From positions 1,178,001 through 1,242,000 of the forward strand of contig NC_009952.1 of NCBI RefSeq assembly GCF_000018145.1: a stretch of DNA of 64,000 bases. Direction: 5' to 3'. Position numbers and translations under genes: made by a program. Position 1 is the first letter of the stretch. Each line of letters opens with the position of its first letter. The notes under the pieces are model-generated. The model made no database searches and had not been told where the DNA came from. It worked only from the letters and a program-made list of their open reading frames with translations. This DNA is from Dinoroseobacter shibae DFL 12 = DSM 16493 (GTDB lineage: Bacteria; Pseudomonadota; Alphaproteobacteria; Rhodobacterales; Rhodobacteraceae). Positions 26,202-35,800 of the stretch are shown one piece after another.

Positions 26202-27329
26202 ATGCGCGCAGAGATCCAGAACACCGTCGAAGCGATCCGCAAATCGCTGGACCTTCTCGCTCAGCGGCTCGATTACGAGACCGCGCCGCACCGGCTCGAA
26301 GAATTCGACGCGATGATCGAGGACCCGAACCTCTGGAACGATCAGGCCCGCGCCCAGAAGCTCATGCGCGACCGCCAGATGCTTGTCGATGCCATGAAGA
26401 CCTACGAGGGCATCAAGCAGGAGCTCGAAGACAATATCGAGCTGATCGAGCTGGGCGAGATGGAGGCGGACGCGGAGGTCGTCACCGACGCAGAGGAGGC
26501 GCTCAAGTCCCTCGCCGAGACCGCCGCCAAAAAGGAGATCGAGGCGCTGCTGGATGGCGAGGCCGACGGCAACGACACGTTCCTGGAGATCAACTCGGGG
26601 GCAGGGGGCACCGAGAGCTGCGACTGGGCCTCGATGCTGGCGCGGATGTATGTCCGCTGGGCCGAGGCCAAGGGCTACACCGTGGAGTTGCAATCCCAGA
26701 GCCCCGGCGAAGAGGCCGGGATCAAGTCCGCGGCCTACAAGATCAGCGGGCCCAACGCCTATGGCTGGCTGAAATCGGAATCCGGTGTCCACCGGCTCGT
26801 CCGTATCAGCCCCTATGACAGCGCCGCGCGCCGCCACACCTCGTTCAGCTCGGTCTGGGTCTACCCCGTGGTGGACGACAATATCGAGATCGAGGTCAAC
26901 CCGGCGGATATCCGCATCGATACCTACCGATCCTCCGGTGCGGGCGGACAGCACGTGAACACAACCGACTCGGCGGTACGCATCACCCATGTGCCCACGG
27001 GCATCGTCACCACCAGTTCCGAGAAGTCCCAGCACCAGAACCGTGATATCGCCATGAAGGCGCTGAAATCGCGCCTCTACCAGATGGAGCTCGACCGCCG
27101 CAACGCGGCCATCAACGAGGCGCACGAGGCCAAGGGCGACGCGGGCTGGGGCAACCAGATCCGCTCCTATGTGTTGCAGCCCTATCAGATGGTGAAGGAT
27201 CTGCGCACGGGCTACGAGACCTCGGATACCGCGGGCGTGCTCGACGGCGATCTCGATGGGCTCATGTCTGCGACATTGGCCCAGCAAGTTGCCGGAAAAA
27301 GTCGCAGCGAGGCGCAGGGCGCCGACTGA
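26202..27329 (+). CDS. prfB: Peptide chain release factor 2
   Basis: 375 residues from ATG 26202. The class-I release factor architecture is present: a helical domain (1 to about 110), then GGTESCDWASML, the codon-recognition loop and the catalytic GGQ (residues 248-250). The recognition tripeptide is SPY (203-205), where E. coli RF2 has SPF. The reading frame is continuous through the RLDYE region, so the autoregulatory +1 frameshift of E. coli prfB is absent. RF2 terminates translation at UGA and UAA. Only a weak ribosome site is visible upstream. Confidence 0.95.
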   Translation: MRAEIQNTVEAIRKSLDLLAQRLDYETAPHRLEEFDAMIEDPNLWNDQARAQKLMRDRQMLVDAMKTYEGIKQELEDNIELIELGEMEADAEVVTDAEEALKSLAETAAKKEIEALLDGEADGNDTFLEINSGAGGTESCDWASMLARMYVRWAEAKGYTVELQSQSPGEEAGIKSAAYKISGPNAYGWLKSESGVHRLVRISPYDSAARRHTSFSSVWVYPVVDDNIEIEVNPADIRIDTYRSSGAGGQHVNTTDSAVRITHVPTGIVTTSSEKSQHQNRDIAMKALKSRLYQMELDRRNAAINEAHEAKGDAGWGNQIRSYVLQPYQMVKDLRTGYETSDTAGVLDGDLDGLMSATLAQQVAGKSRSEAQGAD

Positions 27330-27413
27330 CGCCGGACAAAAAGCGGACCTGTCTGCGGGCGAGGCTACCTTGTGCTGCGGTGCCGTTGGGGCACCCTGAC
27401 CAGGGAGACGTTC

Positions 27414-28421
27414 ATGCCACGATCCACATCTTCGCCCCGCCTCAGCCGCCGGGCCGCCCTGCAACTGGGGGGCGCCGCGTTGGCCGCCCCGTTCATGGCC
27501 CGCCCCGCCCGGGCCGCGACCACCAGGCTCACTTTTCAGCTCGACTGGAAGATCAACGCCCAATTCGCCGGGCTCTTCATGGCCGAGGCCGAGGGACTCT
27601 ATGCCGATGCGGGCCTGGAGGTCGAGATCCGCCCCTGGGCCGACGGGGTCAATGTCGCCTCCGAAGTGGCCGAGGGCCGCGCCCACATGGCCTGCGCCGA
27701 GCAGAATCTGATCCTCGGCGCCCAGGCCGCGGGTGCACCGATCAAGGCCGCCGCGACCATGTTCCAGGCCTCGCCCTACGGGCTGATGGCCCCGGCGGGG
27801 GCGGGCCTGAGCGGGCTGGAGGCGCTGCGGGGCAAGACCGTGGGTGTCCATGTGGACGGGCTGAAGGTCATGGCGTTGGTCAAGGGGGTGAACGGGATCG
27901 AGGAAATCGAAGTGGTCGAGATCCCCTATGCCGACAAGTTTGCGCGTGCGGTCTCGGGCGAGATGTTCGCGGTCCAGTGCTATGTCATCGACGAGCCGAT
28001 CGGCGTGACCGCGCGATACGGTGCCGCGCCCGAGGTGCTGAAGCTGTCCGATCACGGGCTGTTGTCGACGGCCCAGACGATCATGGCCTCCGACACGCTG
28101 CTGACCGAGCAGCCGGAGGTGGTCGAGGCCTTCCTCGCCGCCACGTTCGAGGGCTGGGCACGGGTGCTGGCCGACAAGCCCGCCGCGGCCGAAATGGTCG
28201 TGGGCCAGTTCGTGCCCGACGGCTCGGTCTACAAGGACGTGGCGTATCAGACCCGCTGCCTGGAGCTGCTGGAACCATATGTCACCGGCGGGACCGACGA
28301 TATCGGCGTGATCTCCCGGCAGAAGTGGGAAGAGGCCGCCACCCGCATGGCCGAATACGGCATCGTCGAGGCGCTGCCGGACCTGTCCACCACGCTCGCC
28401 GACACCGCCTTCGTGGCGTGA
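27414..28421 (+). CDS. THI5/NMT1-like ABC transporter substrate-binding protein
   Basis: 335 residues starting at ATG 27414, behind CAGGGAG. The N-terminus has a twin-arginine pattern (LSRRAALQLGG) and a hydrophobic stretch ending near RPARA, so Tat export to the periplasm is likely. The mature part starts with LTFQLDWKINAQFAGLF, the signature of THI5/NMT1 (SsuA/ThiY-like) binding proteins for pyrimidine, taurine or similar nitrogenous compounds. No permease or ATPase gene is adjacent, so its transporter partners must be elsewhere. A TPP riboswitch was looked for upstream and not seen. Confidence 0.87.
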   Translation: MPRSTSSPRLSRRAALQLGGAALAAPFMARPARAATTRLTFQLDWKINAQFAGLFMAEAEGLYADAGLEVEIRPWADGVNVASEVAEGRAHMACAEQNLILGAQAAGAPIKAAATMFQASPYGLMAPAGAGLSGLEALRGKTVGVHVDGLKVMALVKGVNGIEEIEVVEIPYADKFARAVSGEMFAVQCYVIDEPIGVTARYGAAPEVLKLSDHGLLSTAQTIMASDTLLTEQPEVVEAFLAATFEGWARVLADKPAAAEMVVGQFVPDGSVYKDVAYQTRCLELLEPYVTGGTDDIGVISRQKWEEAATRMAEYGIVEALPDLSTTLADTAFVA

Positions 28422-28504
28422 GCCGCACTTGTTCTCCGGCCCCGGTCATGGGGCTTTGTCCTGCCCGCGCGCGCTGCTAGTCTGCCGCCGAGGAGGACCG
28501 CCCC

Positions 28505-29314
28505 ATGACCGATGCCAGCCCCGATACCGGCCCTGAGTCCGGTGCCCAGACCAGCCCGGCCTTCCGCCCCAAGGTCGCGCGCATCACCACCGATGATCTG
28601 CGCGCGGCCCTCGCCCTCGGCTGGTCGGACTTCAAGCGTGCGCCCGCCTTCGGGCTGTTTTTCAGCGCGGTCTATGTCCTCGGCGGGTTGGCGATGGTCT
28701 ATATCCTCATGGCCACGGGCAAGAGCTGGGCGACCCTGCCGATCATCGTGGGCTTCCCGCTGATCGGGCCCTTCGCCGCCGTCGGGCTCTATGAGGTCAG
28801 TCGCCGCCTGCAAACCGGCGAGCCGCTGGACTGGGGCGCGGTGCTGGGCGTGGTGCTGGCCGAGAAGAACCGGCAGATGCCGTCCATGGCGGCGGTGATC
28901 CTGATCTTCTTCCTGTTCTGGAATTTCCTGGCCCACATGATCTTCGCGCTGTTCCTGGGGCTGGCGGTGATGACCAACATCACCTCGTCCTTCGCGGTGT
29001 TCCTGACCCCCAACGGGATGATGATGCTGCTGGTGGGCACGGGCGTAGGCGCGGTGCTGTCCTTCGTTCTCTACGGGATCACGGTGGTCAGCCTGCCGCT
29101 CCTGCTGGACAAGGAGGTCGATTTCGTCACCGCCATGATCACCAGCTTTTCGGCGGTGACCGAGAACCTCCGGGTCATGCTGAGCTGGGGCGTGCTGGTG
29201 GCGGTGCTGCTGCTGGTCGGCATGGTGCCCGCGTTTCTCGGGCTGCTGCTGGTGCTGCCGCTCCTGGGTCATGCCACCTGGCATCTCTACCAGCGGGTGA
29301 TCACCGCGGCCTGA
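28505..29314 (+). CDS. DUF2189 integral membrane protein
   Basis: 269 residues. A soluble Pro/Ser-rich N-terminus (1-30) and the conserved ITTDDLRAALALGWSDFKRAPAFGLFF region (quoted in part) lead into about six transmembrane segments (around 50-66, 75-97, 128-150, 160-190, 200-220 and 230-255). This pattern is that of DUF2189, found near respiratory genes in alphaproteobacteria and weakly resembling cytochrome oxidase subunit I annotations. No haem-binding His pairs stand out. GAGGAGG precedes the ATG. Function unknown. It converges on the bactofilin gene. Confidence 0.8.
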   Translation: MTDASPDTGPESGAQTSPAFRPKVARITTDDLRAALALGWSDFKRAPAFGLFFSAVYVLGGLAMVYILMATGKSWATLPIIVGFPLIGPFAAVGLYEVSRRLQTGEPLDWGAVLGVVLAEKNRQMPSMAAVILIFFLFWNFLAHMIFALFLGLAVMTNITSSFAVFLTPNGMMMLLVGTGVGAVLSFVLYGITVVSLPLLLDKEVDFVTAMITSFSAVTENLRVMLSWGVLVAVLLLVGMVPAFLGLLLVLPLLGHATWHLYQRVITAA

Positions 29315-29340
29315 GCCGCCGCGCCTTCGAGGTCCGCACG

Positions 29341-29369
29341 AAAAACGCGCCCCGGTTGCCTGGGGCGCG
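29341..29369 (-). terminator. Rho-independent terminator of the bactofilin/M23 operon
   Basis: On the minus strand, CGCGCCCC (29369-29362) pairs with GGGGCGCG (29353-29346) around an 8-base loop and is followed by TTTTT (29345-29341), 30 bases after the bactofilin stop. This is the most canonical intrinsic terminator in the window. Confidence 0.85.
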
Positions 29370-29398
29370 GTCCTGTCCATGCAAAAGGGATGGGGGGC

Positions 29399-29956
29399 TC
29401 AGCCCTGCGCGGGCTTGGCGGCCGGTTGCGGCGCTTTCTGCGGCGCGGGCTGCTGGTTCCCCAGCGGCGCCTCGCCCTGCGAAGCTTGCCTGGGCTTGCC
29501 GCCACCGCCCAGAGGGTCGTCCTGGCGTTGCACGGAGCCTTCGAAATGCGCGCCGCTCTCGATCGCGATGGTCTTGTGGATGATGTCGCCCTCGACCCGC
29601 GCGGTGGAGGTCAGACGCACCTTCAGCCCACGCACACGCCCGATGACCCGACCATTCACGATCACGTCGTCAGCAACCACTTCACCGTTCACGGTCGCTC
29701 CTTCGCCCACTGTCAGCAGATGCGCATGGATGTCGCCCTCGACCTGCCCTTCGATCTGGATGTCGCCCGAGGTGCGCAGGTTGCCCACGATCTTCAGGTC
29801 GGACGAAAGAAGCGACGGCGCCGGTTTCGGCTTGGCCGAGGCCACGGGCTTGCTGTCGGCGGCGGCACCGCGCGGGGCTGCGGGGGCGGCATTCGCCTCT
29901 GTCGCGTCGTCTCCGGCCTTGGGTCCGGGCTCGTTGATTCGGGATTTAGAGAACAT
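29399..29956 (-). CDS. Bactofilin (polymer-forming cytoskeletal protein)
   Basis: 185 residues. A disordered Ala/Pro/Lys-rich N-terminus (1-45) and a Pro/Gln-rich tail (about 150-185) flank a right-handed beta-helix core (about 50-145). The core has hydrophobic repeats typical of bactofilins, such as GDIQIEGQVEGDI and GEVVADDVIVNGRVIG. Bactofilins self-assemble without nucleotides into membrane-associated scaffolds for cell-wall enzymes. Its ATG lies inside the end of the upstream M23 peptidase gene (11-base overlap), and an intrinsic terminator follows. The coupling suggests that the scaffold positions that peptidase. Confidence 0.93.
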   Translation of the reverse strand: MFSKSRINEPGPKAGDDATEANAAPAAPRGAAADSKPVASAKPKPAPSLLSSDLKIVGNLRTSGDIQIEGQVEGDIHAHLLTVGEGATVNGEVVADDVIVNGRVIGRVRGLKVRLTSTARVEGDIIHKTIAIESGAHFEGSVQRQDDPLGGGGKPRQASQGEAPLGNQQPAPQKAPQPAAKPAQG

Positions 29957-31274
29957 TCTTGCCTGCCTTGATAAAGGTCATCGGATTCACGGGTTTGCCA
30001 GACTGGTGCACCTCGTAGTGCAGATGTACCCCAGTCGACCGGCCAGTGCTTCCCATATCACCGATCCGATCCCCGCGCGAGACCCGTTGACCTTCTTTCA
30101 CACGCAGTTTCGACATATGCGCGTAGACAGTTTGATAGCCGAATGCATGGCGGATCTTGACCATGCGTCCAAAGCCGCTGTGCCAGCCGGCATCGACCAC
30201 GACCCCGTCGGCGGTGGCGTAGATCGGCGTGCCATGGGCGGCTGCGAAATCCGTGCCCTTGTGCATCCGCGTCCCGCCACCCTTGGGGTCCCGGCGATAT
30301 CCGAACGGGCTGGTGAAGCGGAAAGAGGCTTTTACCGGGGTCGCGAAGGGCAGCTGGTCCACCGCCATCCGGTGCAGGTTCAACCGGTCGAGCCCGGCGA
30401 GGATCTCCCGCGTGCGATAGCTCATCTCGTCCTGGGGCAGGCTACGGGTGGACTGGGTGATCGGCACCAGCGGCCCCCCCTGGCCCGAGGTGCTGCGGCG
30501 CAGCTCCTCCAGGATGCGGTCCGCCGGCACGCCGGCCTCTTCAAACATCCGCTCCAGGGGCGCGACCGAGACGGCCACTGCGTCCTCCAGGATCTCGAAC
30601 ACCCGATTGTTGCGCTCTTCGGTCAGCTGCTGGGTCAGCAGCAGCTCCTCGATCTCGGCGATGGCCGCGCTGTGCTGTCCTTCCAGCCCGTCCCGCTGCA
30701 CCGCGGTGTCTTCGAGCGCACTGGTGAGGAAGGCGAGGGTCTGTTCCAGGTCACGCAACTGGGCGGCTTCGGTCTTCTCCGTGCCGGTCAGGGCGGCCAG
30801 TTCGTTCGCGGCTTCCTCCGCAGCGGCCCGGGCCGCATCGCGTTCGGCCATTGCCGCGCGCAGGGTGGATTGCACCACGTCCACGCCGGTCTCCAGCTCG
30901 GAGCGGCGCTTCTCGCTTTCCAGCAGCCGGGTCTGCATATCGCTGACTTTCTGGAGGGCCGCGGCGAACCGTTCCTGCGCGGCGCGGGCCTCCGCGGCGC
31001 GGGCGTCACGTTCTTCGGACAGGGCGTTGAGCCGTTCGGCATACATCTGCTGGTCGCGCAGCGCCTGGTCGCGGGAGTCCCCCGCGCCGAGGGCGGCGAT
31101 CAGCACCATGGCCGAGGCGAAGGTGGTCCAGCCCAGCAACCCGACACCGCCCACGGCCAGAACAGCCTGCGTGCCGCTGGTCAGCCGCACGAACCGCGTT
31201 GCATCATCCGATTTCAAGAAAAGACGTTTTTCCGGAAACAAGGCTTCCAGACGCCTCGCGAAGCGTGTTCTCAC
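29946..31274 (-). CDS. M23 (LytM) peptidoglycan peptidase with coiled coil
   Basis: 442 residues from GTG 31274. A single transmembrane segment (about 35-60) is followed by a long coiled coil (about 75-225, rich in Ala, Glu and Arg heptads) and a C-terminal M23 domain (about 320-440). The zinc site is visible in GTRMHKGTDFAAAHGTPI and in GVHLHYEVH. It cleaves peptide cross-links in peptidoglycan or activates other hydrolases. The start was placed behind GAGGG; the longer reading to 31424 has an implausible N-terminus. It overlaps and precedes the bactofilin gene, a pairing known for LmdC-type proteins. Confidence 0.88.
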   Translation of the reverse strand: MRTRFARRLEALFPEKRLFLKSDDATRFVRLTSGTQAVLAVGGVGLLGWTTFASAMVLIAALGAGDSRDQALRDQQMYAERLNALSEERDARAAEARAAQERFAAALQKVSDMQTRLLESEKRRSELETGVDVVQSTLRAAMAERDAARAAAEEAANELAALTGTEKTEAAQLRDLEQTLAFLTSALEDTAVQRDGLEGQHSAAIAEIEELLLTQQLTEERNNRVFEILEDAVAVSVAPLERMFEEAGVPADRILEELRRSTSGQGGPLVPITQSTRSLPQDEMSYRTREILAGLDRLNLHRMAVDQLPFATPVKASFRFTSPFGYRRDPKGGGTRMHKGTDFAAAHGTPIYATADGVVVDAGWHSGFGRMVKIRHAFGYQTVYAHMSKLRVKEGQRVSRGDRIGDMGSTGRSTGVHLHYEVHQSGKPVNPMTFIKAGKNVL

Positions 31275-31448
31275 TGCCTGCACCCTCAGTTCCCCAACCG
31301 GTTGCGTCTCGTTAAGCCCTATAGGGCGCGGACGCTTACCTTTTTCTAGGGCAACCTGTGTCGCAGTTGCAAGAACAATGGCCGAGGCGCGGATCTTCGC
31401 CCAAAACCGTGGCGATTTTGGCAATTTCTTGCCGATTATGCCGCGATC

Positions 31449-32306
31449 TCAGGGCTCTGACGGGGCGATCTGCGCCTCGGGCTCGGTCAGTGGCCAGTAG
31501 AAATCCGGCGGAATCCCGGCCTCGGCGCGCTTTTCTGCGTTGAACGGCGGCTTGAGCGGGGCGTGGAAATACCGCCGCACGAGGGTGTGGAAGGCGTCCT
31601 TCGGGTCCATCTCGTGGCGCCCGCAGAGAAAGTGGAACCATTTCGACCCATAGGCCACATGGGCGACCTCCTCGCCATAGATCACCTCTAGGGCGGCGAC
31701 CGCCCCGTCGTCCTTGGCCTTGCGGAAGACCTCGATCATCCCCGGCGTCACATCGAGGCCCCGCGCCTCCAGCACCATGGGCACCACCGCCAGCCGTCCC
31801 ATCAAATCCTCGGCGGTGTCCTCGGCCGCCCGCCACATGCCCGCATGGGCCGGCAGGTCGCCATAGAAACTGCCCATCGCTTCAAGACAGTCGCTTACAA
31901 GATTGAAATGCTTTGCTTCCTCATCCGCCGCCTTGACCCAGTCGTCATAGAACCCGATCGGCATCGGCGTGTCGGTGAACCGCGCGATGATGTCCCAGTG
32001 CAGGTCCACGGCATTGAGTTCGATATGGGCCACCGCGTGCAGGATCGCCTTGCGCCCCTCGGGCGAGCCCGGCCGCCGGCGCGGCACGTCGCGCGGCGAT
32101 AAAAGCTCGGGTTTTTCAGGCCTTGCAGGGCGAAGCGGAGGTGTCGCCCTACCCACCGCCATGGGCGTGCCCGCCGCGCGGGCGGCGAACCAGGCCTGCG
32201 CGCAGGCCCGGCTCAGGGCGGTCTTGTCGCGCCCGCCCTGGGTGCGCAGAACGGCCTCGGCGCAGGCGGCCAGGGTGTCGGTCAAGGGGGGCGTGGCGTC
32301 GGGCAT
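31449..32306 (-). CDS. DUF455 ferritin-like protein
   Basis: 285 residues starting at ATG 32306 (GGAGA upstream). It belongs to the DUF455 family, a MiaE-related ferritin-like four-helix fold with a probable di-iron site. Candidate ligands are the Glu and His of AVAHIELNAVDLHWD, the Glu/His of ADEEAKHFNLV and those of GEEVAHVAYG. No function is established for this family in bacteria. The bcp stop codon overlaps the region just upstream of this gene by 30 bases of spacing only, so the two are probably co-transcribed. Confidence 0.82.
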   Translation of the reverse strand: MPDATPPLTDTLAACAEAVLRTQGGRDKTALSRACAQAWFAARAAGTPMAVGRATPPLRPARPEKPELLSPRDVPRRRPGSPEGRKAILHAVAHIELNAVDLHWDIIARFTDTPMPIGFYDDWVKAADEEAKHFNLVSDCLEAMGSFYGDLPAHAGMWRAAEDTAEDLMGRLAVVPMVLEARGLDVTPGMIEVFRKAKDDGAVAALEVIYGEEVAHVAYGSKWFHFLCGRHEMDPKDAFHTLVRRYFHAPLKPPFNAEKRAEAGIPPDFYWPLTEPEAQIAPSEP

Positions 32307-32335
32307 GGGCTCTCCGTTCCGGTTGCCCCCTTGGA

Positions 32336-32797
32336 TCACAGGGCCTTGACGGCCTCAAGCACCTCTTCCACATGGCCCGGCACCTTCACCTTGCGCCAGA
32401 TGTTGCGCACCGTGCCGGTCCCGTCGATCAGGAAGGTCGCGCGCTCGATCCCCATGTAGGTCTTGCCGTACATCTGCTTTTCGACCCAGACGCCCCAATC
32501 CTCGCAGACCGTGCTCTCCTCGTCGCTGACCAGCGCAACCGACAGCCCGTGCTTGTCGCGGAACTTGTCGAGCTTCTTCACCGGGTCCTTCGAGACCCCG
32601 ATCACCACCGTGTTGGCGGCGGCAAAGGCGTCCAGATGCGCGGTGAAGCCCGCCGCCTGCTTGGTGCAGCCGGATGTATCGGCCCGCGGGTAGAAATAGA
32701 GCACCACATTGCGCGGTTTCTGAGCCGACAGGGTCAGTGTTTCGCCGCCGTCCCGCGGCAGTGTGAAGTCGGGGGCTGATTGGCCTGTTTCGATCAT
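32336..32797 (-). CDS. bcp: Peroxiredoxin, Bcp/PrxQ type, without the usual resolving Cys
   Basis: 153 residues of the thioredoxin-fold peroxiredoxin Q/BCP family. The peroxidatic Cys44 lies in ADTSGCTKQAAGF. The resolving Cys normally five residues later is Ala49. The only other Cys is Cys98 in STVCEDWG. The enzyme reduces hydrogen peroxide and organic hydroperoxides; here it may act as a 1-Cys enzyme or use Cys98. The start is ATG 32797. It diverges from the YhdP-like gene and lies upstream of the DUF455 gene, 30 bases away. Confidence 0.92.
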   Translation of the reverse strand: MIETGQSAPDFTLPRDGGETLTLSAQKPRNVVLYFYPRADTSGCTKQAAGFTAHLDAFAAANTVVIGVSKDPVKKLDKFRDKHGLSVALVSDEESTVCEDWGVWVEKQMYGKTYMGIERATFLIDGTGTVRNIWRKVKVPGHVEEVLEAVKAL

Positions 32798-32888
32798 GGT
32801 ATCCTCGCTGTACACTCGGCACGAAGGGTAGCCGCATCCGCGCCGAAAGAAAGGCGCGCCGCGCGATTTCTCGGAGGTACCGCCCGAC

Positions 32889-35800
32889 GTGTCCGACCCG
32901 ACCGTCCCCGACCCGGAGACGCAGCATACCCCCGCGCAGGACAGCCGTCCGCGGTCGGGGCTTGTGGTGCTCATGGCCGCGGCACTCCTGCTGGCGGGGA
33001 TCGGCGGGTTGGCGGCCTTCGCGCTGCGCGGCAGCGTCGCGGTGCCGGAGCCGCTGGTCCAGCGGGCGCAGGCGGTTCTGTCCCGGGCGCTGGACGGACG
33101 CGGCGATGCGGATCTCGGCGGGATCGAGCTCTACCTGACCGAGGAGGGCAGGCCGCGGGTTTCGCTCACCGGGCTGACCCTGCGCGCCGCCGACAGTGTC
33201 GACAGCGTGACCTTGCCGCGCCTTGACGTGGTGCTGGCACGCCGGGCGCTGCTGCGCGGGGAGGTGCGGCCCGAAAGCGTGCGTCTCGAGGGTGCGCGCC
33301 TGCGGCTCAGCCGCGACGCCGACGGGCTGCTCAGCCTGGCGTTCCAGTCGGGCGGGGCGTTGACGCGGGTGCCCTCCCTGCCGGCGCTGATTGCCGAGAT
33401 CGAGGCGGTGTTCGACATCCCCGCCCTGCAGGATCTGCGCCGCGTCACCCTGAGCGATCTGACCCTGGATCTGGCCGACAGCCGCCTGCGGCAGGTGGTG
33501 ACCCTGTCGGGCGGCGAGGCGGTGCTGGATGTCAGCGAGACCGCCCTGTCGCTCGCGCTCGCGCTCGACCTGCCGGGCATCGGGACCGGGGCCTCCCTGC
33601 GGTTCACGACGCGCAAGGGCGATCCCGAAACCCGCGTCAGCCTGCGGATGGATGCGGTCCCGGCCCAGGTGCTGGCTCGGCAATCGCCGGTGCTTGCACC
33701 GCTGGGGGTGTTCGCAGGCCCGGTCTCGGCCCGGTTTGCGGGCGGGCTGCGCCCGGACGGGCGGCTCTCCGCGCTCGAAGGGCAGCTGGCGCTTGGCGTG
33801 GGCGCGCTGGCTTTGGGGGGCAAGGCCGCGCCGCTGGCGGTGTCGGAGGCCACCGCGACCTGGCGCTATGCCCCGGACCAGCGCCGCATGTTTATCGAGG
33901 ATATCGTGCTCGACACCGACCGGCTGCGCCTGACGGGGTCCGCCCATGGCGACATCGCCGACGGGGCCGCCTCCGGCAGCGCCCCTGGCGGGTTTCCCGA
34001 TCTGCTGCTCCATGCGGACCTGTCGGAGATCTGGGTCGACCCCGGCGCCCGCCTGCCGGGGCCCACCACGCTCGCCCGGGTGATGCTCGATGCCCGCTGG
34101 CGGACCGCCGCGCGGCGGCTGGAGATTGGCCAGCTTTACGCCGAGGACGCCGTGACCGAGGCCCGGCTGCACGGGGCAGGACGGTTGGAGCTACCCGCGG
34201 GCGCGCCGCCTTTCCTGCAGCTTGAAGTGCAGACCACCGGCCTGCCATCGGCCCGCGTGCTCGACTTCTGGCCGGTCTCCGGGCGGGGCGAGAAGGCGGG
34301 CGCCTGGCTGCGCGAGAACCTGACCGGCGGCATTCTCGACAACGTCACCGCCACGCTCATGGCCACCCCGGGGGAGCGGCCGAAGCTCGCCGCGAGCTTC
34401 GATCTCCGCGACGCGGCGGCCCGGGTGCTGCCGCAGTTTCCGACGCTCATGGCGGGTAGCGCCCATGGCACGCTCTTCGAGCACGAATTCAACATCCGGG
34501 TCAGCGAGGGCGAGATGGTCGTGCCCGACCGTGGCCCCGTGGATCTCGCGGGCAGCAGCTTCCAGATCCTCGACACCCGCATCCGCGGCGGCGACGCGCG
34601 GCTGCATCTCAGCGCCCGCGGCGCCGTGCCCACGGCCCTCGCCCTGCTCGACAGCCCGCCGATCTCCCTGCTGGACCGGGTCGCGCTGCCCCCTGACCGG
34701 CTCAGCGGCACGGTCGCCGCCCGGGCCGGGCTGACCGTGCCCCTGCGCAAGGGGCGCAAGGTCGATCTCGACACGCTCTGGGTCGATGCGAGCCTGTCGG
34801 ACCTGCGCTTTGCCGAGGTCGCGCCGGGACGAGATTTCGCCGCGCCCGACCTGGACCTGACGATCACCGACCGGACCGTGACCCTGGCCGGGACGGGGGC
34901 CTTGCAGGACGTGCCGCTGGAGGTGGTGCTGGCCCGCGCCTTCGACACGCCCGCAGGGGACGGGACCGAGATTTCCGGCACCGCGCAACTGACCGCCCAA
35001 GGGCTCGCCGCCCTGGGGGTCGTGCTGCCTGAAGGCACGGTGAGCGGGCAGGGCGCGGTCGACTACCGCCTGCGCCTGCGCCCCGACGCGCCCCCGCGAC
35101 TGGAGCTGACCGGCGATCTCGCCGGGCTCGGCCTCAGCATCCCGGCGCTCAACTGGCGCAAACCGGCCTCGGCCCCGGGCACGCTGATCGCCAGCCTCCG
35201 TCTCGGCCCGGTGCCGGCGGTCGATGCGTTCCGCCTCTCCGCCGCGGGGCTGGAGGCCGAAGGTCGCATCACCCTGCGCGAGGGCGGCGGCGGGCTGGAC
35301 CGGATGGAGCTGGACCGGCTCAGTGTCGGGGATTGGCTCACGGGCCAGGCGGTGCTGACCGGGCAGGGGCCGGGCGTGGCGCCCACCGTGGCGCTCACGG
35401 GCGGGCGGCTGGATTTGCGCAACTTGCCGCGCGGCGACGCAGGGGGCGACGGGGCCCGGGCACCGCTGCAGATCGCGCTCGACACCGTGCAAGTCACCGA
35501 CGATCTGCGCCTGACAGGCGTGCGCGGGGCCGTGGGCCGAAGCGGCGGCGTGATCGGCGGCACCCTGGCCGCGCAGGTCAATGGCGGCGCGCCGGTCTCG
35601 CTCACCCTGGCCCGAGCGGCCTCCGGGCGGCAAGCGGTGCAAGTGCAGGCCAGCGATGCCGGGGCGGTCCTGCGCGACGCGGGCGTGTTGCGTACCCTGC
35701 GCGGCGGCACCCTGGACATGCGGCTCGAAGTGCTGGACGACCCACGCATCCTCGAAGGACAGGTTCGCATCACCGACGGCAACATCGTCGAAACCCCCGG

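Noticed and set aside
26202-26290. Programmed frameshift in prfB
   Set aside because: The frame is continuous through the region where E. coli has the in-frame UGA.
27330-27413. TPP riboswitch before the THI5-like gene
   Set aside because: The leader is only 84 bases and lacks the conserved CUGAGA and ACCUGAUCUGG elements. Only a small hairpin (27379-27395) is present.
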